Shown: positions 36,501 through 47,863 of the stretch, piece after piece
How the letters are laid out: the number at the start of each line of letters is the position of its first letter
How positions within the stretch are numbered: the first letter of the stretch is position 1
DNA from: Macrotrachela quadricornifera
Taxonomy: Eukaryota > Rotifera > Eurotatoria > Philodinida > Philodinidae
NCBI GenBank assembly: GCA_022393335.1
Contig: JAJEKB010021001.1
Location: 341,458 to 405,457 of the forward strand
DNA length: 64,000 nt
Direction of reading: 5' to 3'
Notes under the pieces: generated by a model
Database searches by the model: none
Told to the model about the DNA's origin: nothing
The model's input: the letters and a program-made list of their open reading frames with translations, nothing else
Position numbers and translations under genes: made by a program

Positions 36501-37792
36501 CGATCGGCTAAGTTTTCAACTTCAATCTTATAGTTTTTTAAATTCTTATCTTCGTTATTTATTTGATTATCATAAATAATATTTAATTGATTTTTTTATA
36601 TTCTTTCTTTCATCCATTGTTGTTAGTAAGAAGTAAACAAATTTATAATGAAAATATCTATCATTATGTTCTTTGGTTTTAAATATGTAAAGAAGATATA
36701 AGATAATTTTTTTAGTTAAATTTTTTCAATTTTTAGTTTCTATTATATTTTACTAATTTATATACTCAATCAGTATGGCATTTTCGTTCTAGCATTTTAA
36801 CTGATTTTGATACTTCTAAATTGATTGAATTAGCTTGAAGCACAAACTCTAAACATATTTTATTATAAATCTTGATTTTGAATAGATAACAATTATTTTT
36901 CTCCGAATTAGTCTTTATTAATAAGAATAGCTGTGCTATTTTGATATTTAACACAGCTCATGATATATTATTTATTATCGGTTGGTTTTCAAAAATTTTC
37001 AACTTATTTATAGGTTTTCGAACCATTATAGTAATATTCGATTCATTGATGGAACAAAGTTTTGCATATGATCGATATGCAACTAGACGTGTCAGAATAT
37101 ACTTAAACAAATTGTAAAAAATAATCATATTATTGATAATCTAGTCCTAATTATCAATGTAATGTAAATTTCAAACGTCATTATTTTGCTGATTATTTTT
37201 AGTATCTACGCTTTCATTATTAATGTTAAAAACCTAAAATATGTTGTTTAAATTTACTTGGCAGTGCTGTTCACTCTTGGATATCTAATGGTAAATCCTT
37301 GTCGAAGGACATGTCTGATTATATTAGAGAAGATTTTCCCGGAAATGTTTTACACTTACAGAATAACCAGATATAATTTGGAAAGAGGAATTATTAAATA
37401 ATTAGAATACTCATGCATGTTTGTATATAGTGAATAAATAAATATTTACATATATAAGTATATTTTATTCTTCTATAATACAAATAAATTAGTATAATGA
37501 TTTATTACTAAGATTATGAAATTTGACTTGCTTATGTTTTATAAAAATCATCTGCATATACAGAAAACGATTATTTGATCATAAGTCATTGCCAAGACTA
37601 TTTTTTTCATAATAGATATAAAAAAAATTGTTCGCTCTTTTTCTCCTTGTGAATGATAAAACACAATGAAAGATTTAGTATCTGGTTCATATTAAAAGTT
37701 CAGTAAAATAATCATACTAATATATGCTGTTCTTTTTAATATTAAGTGTGGCTGCTTTTCTTAAAATTAGTAATTGAGAAGAAATAATAAAA
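33566..37792. other. Gene-free stretch
   Basis: About 4.2 kb. Around 34,345-34,570 five CCAAT-like motifs (ACCAATGAG, GCCAATGAC, ACCAATCAG, GCTAATCAC, TCCAATGAG) are scattered in a GC-richer tract. 34,990-35,300 is also GC-richer but has no readable frame. Nothing else recognised. Confidence 0.4.
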
Positions 37793-38083
37793 ATGAGCAT
37801 TACAGAAGCTTATACATCCAGTTTTAATAGTATGATTATAAATAGAGTAACCGGTACTGCGAAAAAATCAGTCACTACTACTGTTCGAAAAGTCGTTAAC
37901 ACATTTGATAAAGTCATCGACAGTGGTGTTGATATTATAGCTATACTCACAAATTGGCTAAAAAGTATTCAGAAATACAGGCATATCTACATAATTATTG
38001 TTGCTGTTATTATGGTATGCATCGTGTTTCTATATTGTCCAATTATTTATTACGCTAATCGAAAGAAAATCACGTTTGGTTGA
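37793..38083 (+). CDS. Hypothetical 96-residue single-pass membrane protein
   Basis: Open frame of 96 residues starting at ATG in an AAAAATG context. Residues 1-60 are polar/amphipathic with Val/Thr-rich stretches (VTTTVRKVVNTFDKV). Residues 64-86 are one strong membrane segment (IYIIIVAVIMVCIVFLYCPII), followed by a short basic tail (NRKK), suggesting a tail-anchor-like topology. I do not recognise a family. Codon composition is more balanced than surrounding DNA, but a chance frame cannot be excluded. Confidence 0.4.
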   Translation: MSITEAYTSSFNSMIINRVTGTAKKSVTTTVRKVVNTFDKVIDSGVDIIAILTNWLKSIQKYRHIYIIIVAVIMVCIVFLYCPIIYYANRKKITFG

Positions 38084-39285
38084 TGGTACGTTCGTTGATC
38101 TTACTAAAGCTATTAACAAAAAAAGTGACACTTTTAAAAAAAGAAAACACTAGTACAGTCAATACTCAATTTAATGTCCGTTTACTCAGACAAAGTATCT
38201 AACTTCATTGTCTAAATGGACATTGAAATTTCAATAAATATTATTTTACACTTTTTTGGAAGCAGCAGTTTTGGTTATCGTAGTTTAATTGATATACTAT
38301 ATTAGATTCTAGATATTTTGCTTTCATAATCATCAATTAGATCCGTTACATTTTTTCACATGTTCATTTTTTATATAACTATTTTTTTCATGAAAGTTCA
38401 TTATTTTTAAACATATTTTTGCCTAACAAAATTGTTCAATTCTATCATATTCACCGTTATATTAATAAATGCATGTTATTTAAAACCAAAATCTAATTTT
38501 GTATAAATATTGAAAAACATTGCAATCGTTTTGAAACACGATTACAACTCCTATCTTTTGAGATTTATTCCAGGTTGTCCTTTTTACGTATTAAACATAT
38601 CATCACCATCAAATTTAATATATCTATAATTAAGTTTCCATGCATAATATGCATAGAGTATGAAGAACTACTGCATTAAATAAATAAGTGACTGATATCA
38701 TTTGGCTTAAACTCGTCTTCATGAAATGGAAACTAGCTGAAATAAAATTTGACAGTAATCGACTTTTTGTTTTAAGCAAATACTATACAAACTAATTTCT
38801 TTTTTATTGATACATAAACTTACTTAACGATTATACTGTCTTTATTCTTCTGATAATAGAATGAGTTTTATGACCATAAAATGCTTTTTTTAATTCAGAT
38901 TAGAAAATCAAAATTGATAAATGAAAAAATGAATTTTAGCATTGAAAAACACATCGAAAAAGGATGTTTTATTTTGAGAATCAGTAGTTGGTCTACCAAA
39001 ATTGAAACTTCGAGTGTCAGAATATTAACGTTATTTTATATTGACAAAACTTTCACGATTAGGTCAGAGTATAGAGGATACTTGATCAAAAACCTCTTAT
39101 GTAAACCCTTCAACCCTCAATTTCTGAAATAGAAAAGAAGATGTTGATCATCAATTGATTTCAACGAATTAAAATTCATAGATAACAATGATACTTTTCT
39201 TTATAGAACTTGATAAACTTCTTAGTGATTAAACGGTTATAAAACCTCACAAAAATGTGGAAACCAGTATCGATGGTTATATTTC
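38084..39285. other. Gene-free stretch
   Basis: AT-rich; an 83-codon frame at 38881-39132 has no domain features. Confidence 0.35.
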
Positions 39286-39921
39286 ATATTGCCAGTCACT
39301 GTCTCGATAAAATGTATTAGTGCATAAATGCTCTCAATCCTTCAGTCGAGAGTTGAGCGAATCCTTGCAGCAAGCATTACTTGTGTTATTTGCTTGAAAC
39401 CGATCGTATAAGATCGAAAATTCTCCTTCCTGAATAAACATACAAAATATTAACAAAGACTATGCAAAATCAAAGTTTTCATTAGCCTTTAAACTTAAAA
39501 AAGAGAGAATTCTCACAAAATATAATTTCGTTTGCCAATACGCATCTGCATCTTGTTACTATAATTATAAAGCTATCTTCCCACACGTTCGTCTTTCAAT
39601 AATAAGAAAGACATAAAAAGTAATGTACATCTAGTTCCCTTTTTCTCTTTCTTCCTATTGCGTCTATTTATATTTCTTTTATATTTGCTCTCGGAGTACG
39701 TCACACGCTTTCATGTCAATGCCAATTATCTCTCTACTAAAAATAGTTGAAGGAACTGATTATGAAATTATGAGCCTATAATAAATGAAAAAGAAATAAA
39801 AATACAATTTCTAACTTCCGTTTCTCGTCTTATATAAATAAGATCGTAATGTCGTGAAAAATACACACACATAAAAACTCTTTCTGCTACTACATACATA
39901 CATTCATTCAAATTATCAAAC

Positions 39922-40209
39922 ATGGCCAAAAATACAATAACAATGTCTGCTGTTGCTGTTATTCTAATGATGATGGTTTTTAATGTCAACATTGTAAATG
40001 GTCAAATATGGCAATGCTTGTCGGGTTATACCAATTGCAACAATGGTTTCTGCTGTCCATCATCTCATCCAATTTGTGGAGGTATAGGTAGATGTTGTCC
40101 TTCGAGCTATCCCTATTATTATAATGGTCTCTGTTACCGTGGAACTGGAAAATCGGCTGGCAGCAATTCAAAAGTGGATTCGGTTTCAGGAGCCAGTGGT
40201 TCGGATTAA
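39922..40209 (+). CDS. Secreted 8-cysteine peptide, copy 3
   Basis: 95 residues with the same cysteine framework as copies 1, 2 and 4. The signal peptide begins MAKNTIT rather than MVKNTII and has S9, N21 and V25. The only mature-chain difference among all four copies is here: S34 in place of T34 (CLSGYT). TATA box at 39833-39840 and AATAAA at 40271-40276. N21 and V25 match copy 2. Confidence 0.8.
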   Translation: MAKNTITMSAVAVILMMMVFNVNIVNGQIWQCLSGYTNCNNGFCCPSSHPICGGIGRCCPSSYPYYYNGLCYRGTGKSAGSNSKVDSVSGASGSD

Positions 40210-41909
40210 ATAACAGTTTCTTTTTGTTTTTGCTTGCTTAATTAATTCTATTGTGCTTTTCTTTCATTTCAATAAAATTAAGAGAATAAGAGTTCTGAAC
40301 ACCACACCAATACTATAAATGATCAGAAAGACACCATAACGGATGTCATAGAGTAGAAATGGTGTCTTAGATGTCTTGACACAATTCATCAAGGAAGAAT
40401 ACAATATTTTACTTTGCACATCGAGTGAAGAATTCTGGGCCGTTCTTTATAGATTTCTCAGTGCTTGGCAAATTTTTCATTTCTAATTCGACATAGAAAA
40501 CGCTATGAATCGATTAACTTGAAAAAGGATCTGTACACTCTTGCATCCTCAAAATTCTGAGGATGGAGGTGAAGTGAGATTGGGGGCGTGCATATTCGTA
40601 GAGGTTTAACGAAATCTATGAACAATATTTAATTCTATCTTACAATGAAGATATTTGTCATATTCATCTCGCAAATACGAAATATTCGGGTGAAATTAAA
40701 GCTCTCAACGACGAACTACCATCATTAAAATATTAACGGCCGTTGGTATCCCTAGAGTGAAACATTGAGATTATAAGATATATTATGCTAAGGTATAAAA
40801 ATGAATCAGAGAAGGTTTTCTCAACTATCACAAGGGCAAAACATTGTGTTGCTCGGGTTGATTATAGGGTATGGTGTGGATCCTCTTTTATATGGCCGGA
40901 AAGACATCATGTTTTATCTTTAAAATAGTAGAGTGAATTTTTTCGGTAACTTATGGAAACGACGTTTTCTATTAATCACTAGAAAATTTAACTCTACTAT
41001 TCTAATGACAAAACATAGTGTTGTTTGGGTCATACGAAAGAGCATCCTTGATAACCATAAGATTGGCGCAAATAACACCATGTTTTGTCATTAGAATAGT
41101 AGAATTAAATTGTCTGCCGCTAATAGAAAACGTCGTTTCCACAACCTACAGCAGAAATTCACTCTACTATTTCAAAGATAAAACATGGTGTCGTTCCAGC
41201 CATATAAAAGAGAAGCCACACCGTACTCTATAATCGAGCCGAGCAACACAATGTTTTGCCCTTGTAATAGTTGAGAAAATCTTCTCTTATTCATTTCTAT
41301 ACCTAAACAGAATATATCTAAAAAATTTCAATATCTTCCTCTAGGTATCGAAGAGCCGTTAATATTTTAATCGAATATATGGTATTTTTTAGGCGACCAT
41401 GGCAAACACCTCCATTCTAAGATACTTATATTTCGTCAAAAATCTACGAATATCCACGCGTTCACTGATGCCCACCCTCCATCTAAAACCAATGGAATCT
41501 TATTCTATTTTTTTTCATACACTAAATATCTAAAAGTCGATAAAAAAAAATTTCTTTTTCATCATCTTGATGATGTGAGAGTATAAAGGTCTTTTTCCAA
41601 CTTAATCAACTCATAGCCTTTTCTATGTCAAATTAGAAATGAAAAATATACAAAGCACTGAGAGGTCTATAAAGAGTGGCCCAGAATTCTTCACTCGATG
41701 TGTATAGTAAAATATTGTATTCCTCCTTTCCGAATTGAGTCAAGACATCTAAGACACCATTTCTAATCTGTGACATCCGTTATGATGTCTTTCTTATCAT
41801 TTATAGTACTGGTGTGGTGTTCAGAACTCTTATTCTCTTATTTTTATTGAAATGAAAGAAAAGCACAATAGAATTGAATAAGCAAGCAAAAGCAAAAAGT
41901 AACTGTTAT

Positions 41910-42197
41910 TTAATCCGAACCACTAGCTCCTGAAACCGAATCCACTTTTGAATTGCTGCCAGCCGATTTTCCAGTTCCACGATAACAGAGACCATTATAA
42001 TAATAGGGATAACTTGAAGGACAACATCTACCTATACCTCCACAGATCGGATGAGATGATGGACAGCAGAAACCATTGTTACAATTGGTATAACCGGTTA
42101 AGCATTGCCATATTTGACCATTCGCAATGTTAACATGAAAAACCATCATCATTAGAATACCAGCAACAGCAGACATTATTATTGTATTTTTGACCAT
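41910..42197 (-). CDS. Secreted 8-cysteine peptide, copy 4
   Basis: 95 residues, mature chain identical to copies 1 and 2. The signal peptide has S9, G13 (inside the hydrophobic core), H21 and A25; the last two match copy 1. The minus-strand TATA box is at 42278-42285. Flanks up to about 42,700 mirror the upstream region of copy 3. Confidence 0.8.
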   Translation of the reverse strand: MVKNTIIMSAVAGILMMMVFHVNIANGQIWQCLTGYTNCNNGFCCPSSHPICGGIGRCCPSSYPYYYNGLCYRGTGKSAGSNSKVDSVSGASGSD

Positions 42198-42639
42198 GTT
42201 TGATAATTTGAATGAATGTATGTATGTAGTAGCAGAAAGAGTTGTTGTTTTGTGTATTTTTCACGACATTACGATCTTATTTATATAAGACGAGAAACGG
42301 AAGTTGAAAATTGTATTTTTATTTCTTTTTCATTTATTATAGGCTCATAATTTCATAATCAGTTCCTTCAACTGCTTTTAATAGAGAGATAATTGGCATT
42401 GGCATGAAAGCATGTGACGTACTCCGGGGGCAAATATAAAAGAAATATAAATGGACGCAATAGGAAGAAAGAGAAAAAGGAACTAGATGTACATTACTTT
42501 CTACGTCTTTCTTACTTTAGAAAAAGGAACGCGTGGGAAGATAGGTTTATAATTATAGTAACAAGACGTAGATGCGTATTGGCAAACGAAATTACATCTT
42601 AGACTTTGTGAAAATTCTGTCTCTTTTAATTTTGAAGGA

Positions 42640-43010
42640 CGATGAAAATTTTGATTTTGCATAGTCTTTGTTAATATTTTGTATGTTTATTGAAAAAGGA
42701 GAATTTTCGATCTAATGCGATTAAGTTTTGGAATTCTACAACAGTTTTGTGATAGTATTTGCTATATTAACAAGAAATTGTTTGATTATCATGACCTGCA
42801 ACTGATACTCAACTATTCTTTCTATTTGTTTCTTTAGTAAGAAAGCATCGAATTATCATATGTTATTGTGATTTCAAAAATTTATTATCTTTTTCGTGTT
42901 CGAATTTGTGTTATTTGGTTGAAAATGATCGTATAATAGCGACAATACCCGTTTTTGAATTAACACACAAAATATTAACAAAAACTACACAAAATCGAAA
43001 TTTTCGTAAA
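42640..43010. repeat. Small palindrome at the outer end of peptide locus 2
   Basis: GAAAATTTTGATTTTGCATA with GTTAATATTTTGTATGTTTA on the left is answered by AACACACAAAATATTAACAA and ACACAAAATCGAAATTTTCG on the right. The spacer (GGAATTCTACAAC...CTGATACTCAACTATT) resembles the spacer of the 11.2-11.7 kb palindrome in the same orientation, so this is a second copy of the same small element. Confidence 0.6.
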
Positions 43011-43262
43011 AAATAATTAAAATCTCAACAACATCTCATACTTATATGCAATACTATCAAAGAAGGAAGTAAAAATAATACTAGAGTGCACATCAACCTC
43101 GAGCAGTTTTAAAGAAAATGTGCTTAGACCAAAAAAAATATGATAGTCTTGATCAGCGTGGTCGATTATCCCGTCTACGTCGCGATCTCAAGAGCATACC
43201 TCTGACCATAAGCAAAAGAATTTGCATGAAAATCAATGATTATTTATGACATAGAATAAAAA

Positions 43263-43345
43263 AAAATGGTTCTTTACACAGGGTTCGAACCTGTGTCATG
43301 TCATCGACGCTTTTAACTACTTAGGTGTATATGAAGTGATCTTTT
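43263..43345 (-). ncRNA. tRNA-like relic or tRNA-derived SINE head
   Basis: On the minus strand ACAGGTTCGAACCCTGT makes a perfect T-arm (5-bp stem, TTCGAAC loop), and GGTTCGAACCC is a consensus pol III B box. CTAAGTAGTTAAAAGCG about 20 bp upstream resembles an A box. No complete cloverleaf can be built: the acceptor stem does not pair and the anticodon arm is missing or degenerate. It is probably a decayed tRNA or SINE. Confidence 0.4.
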
Positions 43346-43899
43346 CTTTCTCATGATCATCATTCGTCTTTTTTCCAATTAAATCGAGTTCATCAATTTA
43401 ATATAAATGATATCATAATAGTGCACTAAATTTTTTTATAACAAGTATCTTAAGGAGGTAGGAATTATTAAATTGATATGTTACGCAAGGCTTTTATATT
43501 TACATTAGATAAATGTACATAGAAGAAGGTATTTCGATTAAGATCATTTACTATATTTGATAAATAATGAGCCGTGGCCAGAAATCACACGTTGGATCGT
43601 ATGTTCCATGAAGATTTTGTCGTGGAAGATAAGGATATTACCCTATATATCTAATTTAGAACTATTAATTAGAAATCAGAAATGCAAGATGATTTAATAT
43701 CAATTTAGAAGGAGCACGACTATTGTGTGTAAAATAAATGTGTGTTATGTATAAATAAATATTTTTGTCAACAAGCAAAAGACAATGAACAAAAAAAGTA
43801 AACACAATAACATAAGTAAATCAAGATGAACAAATCAATGAACAGTTATAGTATGAATGTATGAGCAATCGCTTCTAATTTGTGTATATTATCATTTGT
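43346..43899. other. Gene-free stretch
   Basis: AT-rich DNA between the tRNA-like relic and the MULE relic; nothing recognised. Confidence 0.35.
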
Positions 43900-44620
43900 A
43901 CGATTTTCTAAAATCTGTAAAACTCTGGAAGCTGTTTATTGAGTTTTCATTGTCTTTGGTACGATACCTGTAATCAGCTGAGATATTTCACCGTCTACAT
44001 ACAATTGCTCTGTTTGACGATCACTTAAAAAACACCAAAATCCAGGTTAGGTTGAATCTACAATACTGTTAAGTCGTCGGTGTCATCCTTCGACGGCGTT
44101 ATTTGTATGATCGAAATGATTTCTTAACAAATTGTGTAAATTGCAATATGTGATAGGAAACACTGGAGTTGTCCTTCGGTTGCGACTTCGAAATCGACCT
44201 ATGTAATAATCTTCAAAATAGTTACAAAATGGATCAAGATCTGGAATTTGTAGATCACCAATATCTTCAAAGGCTGAATAGATATCATTTGTGTCCAAGA
44301 AAGCTGGTGCAGGAAGTATTCGTACTGCATGTGCATATTCTTCATCATTCCCATACTTAGTTGTAAAACCTGCCTTTTGGATTTGTCTATAGATGTTTTA
44401 TGTCAGGTAGAAGAAACAAGCATGAACGTTTGATTGAGGTCAATAGGAATTGATAGCTTTCATTGTTCCTGTTTCAAAATTGATGAAAAATGAACTTGGA
44501 TTGAATAATGGCCTCAAGGAGATAATAGTATCACAAATCCTCTTGTGATTTTCTTTGTCTTTATCCTTTTCATGCTCTCTTTCTTTAGTCTTAACCAGTA
44601 CGAATAAAACTAATCGATGT
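43900..44620 (-). pseudogene. MULE-type transposase relic
   Basis: Minus-strand reading recovers a MULE transposase core: SLRPLFNPSSFFINFE (family TDFE, here N for the catalytic D), then NVHACFFYLT, EEYAHAVRILPAPAF, the FEDYYIGRFRSRNRRTTPVF block and TNNAVEG followed by HRRL after a lost W. Five stops interrupt it (44440-44442, 44398-44400, 44083-44085, 44047-44049, 43936-43938), yet all lie in one continuous frame, so there are no frameshifts. Mutator-like enzymes excise and insert DNA elements; this copy is dead. The divergent transposase-like relic at 44.7 kb begins on the other strand right beside it. Confidence 0.7.
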
Positions 44621-44699
44621 GCACATGATCAGCTGTTTTCATAATTATTGTGCACATAATTGTCTTACACACAATTAGCTGTTCTCATAATTGTCTTGC

Positions 44700-46450
44700 A
44701 CACAATAGTCATAGACCCGAATTTAGATTCAATATGCTAAAGGAATTTTCACTATCAGCTAATTTTAATTACATTTTTGTGGCTGAAGATGCAACTCTTT
44801 CGATCTCCTATGTTGATTATGATGCTTCACCTAATATTTTTATTGATTTTTCATCACCTTTAGTTAATATATTACCACAGTCGATTTTTTCCTCAGGAAA
44901 TATTAACATACTGAAGGGATGGTTCGATGAAACAGATATATCTAAATTTATTAATCTATGTATGTCAAAATCTTTAGCACCATCCGCACCTCCTATTATT
45001 TTATCTGCTTATGATTCAAACAGCCAATTCGAGGCGATTAATATCATCAAAAGATGGTTAGTTATTTATAGTCAAAGTTTGATTCATGGTATACGAGTAG
45101 TAGATTTTAGTACAGATGGCGATTCTCGTTATCTGATAACGATGAGACCATACTCTCTTTTTTTGCTGAGTTATCGAAGTTAAATTTATTCAGAAATAAT
45201 AATCGATTTGATGTAAAAATACATGAACATTGGTCTTGGTTTTTTTATGAAACAACAACAGATACATCTTTTCATGCAACATCTGACACATGTTGTCACT
45301 AAATTTGGTAACAGACTCCTTTCTACGGTAGCACATTTAAGAATGGGAGATTATTCAATTGCCATTCAAGATCTAATTCATTTAGTAGAATCAAAAATTA
45401 AAATCGATCACAATTTAATCAAATCCGATGTTAATCCGAATTATCGACAAAACTTTTCTTTGTGCTTGAGAATATCTTCTGAATCAGTCTGAAATTTATT
45501 GGATAGAAATGATAATGTGAAAGGTACATATGTATACTTAATATTGTTGAATTTAATTATATCTGGAATTATAAATAAATCAAAAGCCATTGAAGAACGT
45601 ATATATCAAATTTGGACTGTTGTCTTCATATGCGACTTATGGTTTTCATGAGTTTAATTTTTAGATATAAACAATATTGAAAATAATTATGATAATTTTG
45701 AACAAAAAAAACTCATAAAGAATATTTCTTACAAAGCCAACATTTTGGTATATCGAAATATATGCACATACATTAATCCATGTAAATTCACTAGTGAATA
45801 GAAAAAAGTTATCAATTGAAGCACCTAATACATTTGTTTTTAATTCACAAATATGTAAAAATATTTTTCATGTTGCCCGCTCATTGGCCAATTCATTTTT
45901 TTCTGTTACTAACTTCAGCGTTAAATCATTTTTGAAACGACTCAAAAAAGTATCTGTCATGATTTCTATCAAAAGTCATGGTGATGATATTGGGGAATAT
46001 AGTTTCAAATCTCCAGAACATCATAATAATCAATAGTGCATTTGAAACAGCTAAAAAATATGCTTCAATGGTTCATACGACTTCAATATTGAAAAATAAA
46101 AATGTTTATTCATTACCTCAATTAAGTGAATTCGTTAAAGCAGTTTTAAGTAAATCGTATTCAACAATAGTGGATTTAAAGAAGATGATAATTCTGGCAA
46201 GAATTCGAATGAGGATGAATTTGAAGAACATGATGATAGTTCAGTAGCATTTGATGACGAAGATCAAATACCGGATATTATTGAAGAAGAAGAAGAACAT
46301 ACATCAAATAGCCTTTTTAATATATCACAACAAAAGTTTAAAGGATGTTGCATATACGAAAAAGTAAATCTACATCAAATGAAAAAATATTTCCTAACTA
46401 ATATTGATTCATTCGTAAAATATATTCGTAAGCAGACAGTCTTTAGCTGT
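44700..46450 (+). pseudogene. Broken transposase-like gene of an uncharacterised metazoan family
   Basis: Plus-strand frames line up as one decayed protein. FVAEDATLSISYVDYD is followed by ILSAYDSNSQFEAINIIKRW and RVVDFSTDGDSRYL (44725-45183). HLTHVVTKFGNRLLSTVAHL and VNPNYRQNFSL come next (45223-45492), then KSKAIEERIYQIW and FHVARSLANSFFSVTNFSV (45560-46036), and a final acidic tail (46190-46320). Frames change at several points and stops intervene. The order and the EDAT, DGDSR and H-x3-KxxNR landmarks recall a large family of transposase-like proteins repeated in cnidarians, sponges and rotifers. I know no accepted name. Confidence 0.5.
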
Positions 46451-46767
46451 TAACAACGAGTAAAAATCGCTTGTGAAATGATCGATTACTAGGTGTTAAA
46501 GTGTAATAAGAGATAAAATATACTTTTTTGCTATTCTATTCAGTGTTGTGAAAATCTTCTAATACTTATAATTGTTTAAAAACTTAGATTTCACGTTGTA
46601 TGTGTATTTGAAACAAAACGACTTCTTGAATATTGTAAATAAAGGTTTTTTGCGACATATTTTCATATAGTTGAACTAAATTAATTTATCCAAAAGGTAC
46701 TGAAAAGGTGCTGAAAAAGCATTGAGATGCTAGGGGACCCAAATCTGCACTATGCCCCTTGATCAAC

Positions 46768-47686
46768 TGCATAGAGGTCTCCAAAAGTAGTGGCAAGGAC
46801 ATTTCACTACCACATATTAAGTTTAATAAAAGTTTCTTTTCACATAGGACGATAGAGAAAAAAATGCTCTTTCTTTCTATGCTATTTGATAATACTTCAA
46901 TTGGCAGCATAACAATAAAATTCTAATAAGACTAGTTTGAATATGAAAAGGAAAATAATCGATACCGTTTTTAGCATTTTATTTGAGACGTTTCGTTATG
47001 TACTCACAACATCATCAGTCATAAAATGAAATGAAAATACAGTAGGATAAATAGATAGATGACACAAAGAAGAAAATAATCAAATAGAATGATATCATAT
47101 GAAGATGGCATAGAAGTTCAGTTCTATGAAGTGGATAAGATCTGTCTATCTACTATCCACGCCCAAAATCTCATTCTCTGACGTTCCACTTATAGCTTTA
47201 GAGTAGAAGAAGATAAAACGTTTCGGGAGTGAAGCAGTCAGTGTGGATCATAGGAAAACAGATCTTATCTACTTCATAGAATTGAACCTCTATGCCATTT
47301 TCGTATGATATCATCACTCTTCCAATAATTAGTGATTCATCATTTCATTATCATTCGACACCATTAAGTAATACATGGAATTGTGCAATGGCACATCCTC
47401 TTTCGAATGGTGAAAACCGAAACTCTTTATCTTTTTCCTATCAAAAGTTATTCACAATTAAAAAGTAATAAGTACCTTTTGGGTCACTCTGTATAATCGT
47501 TGCACATGATAGACAAACTAATCTTATTAGAACTTTATTATTATGCTGCCAATTGAAGTATTATCAATTAGTATAGAAAGAAAGAACATTTTTTTCTCTA
47601 TCATCCTATGTAAAAAGAGAGTCAATCAAACTTAATATGTAGTGCTGAAATGTCGTTGCTACTACTTTTGAGATCCCTATGTAAAT
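46768..47686. mobile_element. Palindromic (foldback) element
   Basis: Arms mirror around 47,185: GCATAGAGGTCTCCAAAAGT at 46,770 versus the complement of ACTTTTGAGATCCCTATG ending 47,685; TATTAAGTTTAATAAAAG versus CAATCAAACTTAATATG; GATATCATATGAAGATGGCA versus its complement TGCCATTTTCGTATGATATC. Divergence between arms is moderate. No transposase. Confidence 0.6.
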
Positions 47687-47863
47687 AATTGAAACAAGTA
47701 GCTAAAATATTGGTTAATTAAAATTATAATATGAACCAACCTCCTGTATCTTTTCGTTTGCTCATATACTTCAATACTCTCTTCCTCTATGCACATGTCT
47801 CCTTATTCCTACTTTTATTTGTTTTTTCTTAAAGTGTTTTTTAATTTCATTGTGCTTAGTGTG

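Larger units (their letters stand above)
39290..42720. repeat. Large palindrome 2 carrying two convergent secreted-peptide genes
   Basis: Same structure as palindrome 1, centred near 41,060, with the genes at 39922-40209 (+) and 41910-42197 (-). Its left end (TAAAATGTATTAGTGCATAA, then ATGCTCTCAATCCTTCAGTC) is the complement of the right end of palindrome 1 at 14,990-15,030. No transposon interrupts this copy. Core motifs ACATGGTGTCGTTCC and ACACCATGTTTTGTCATTAG are again mirrored. Confidence 0.8.
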
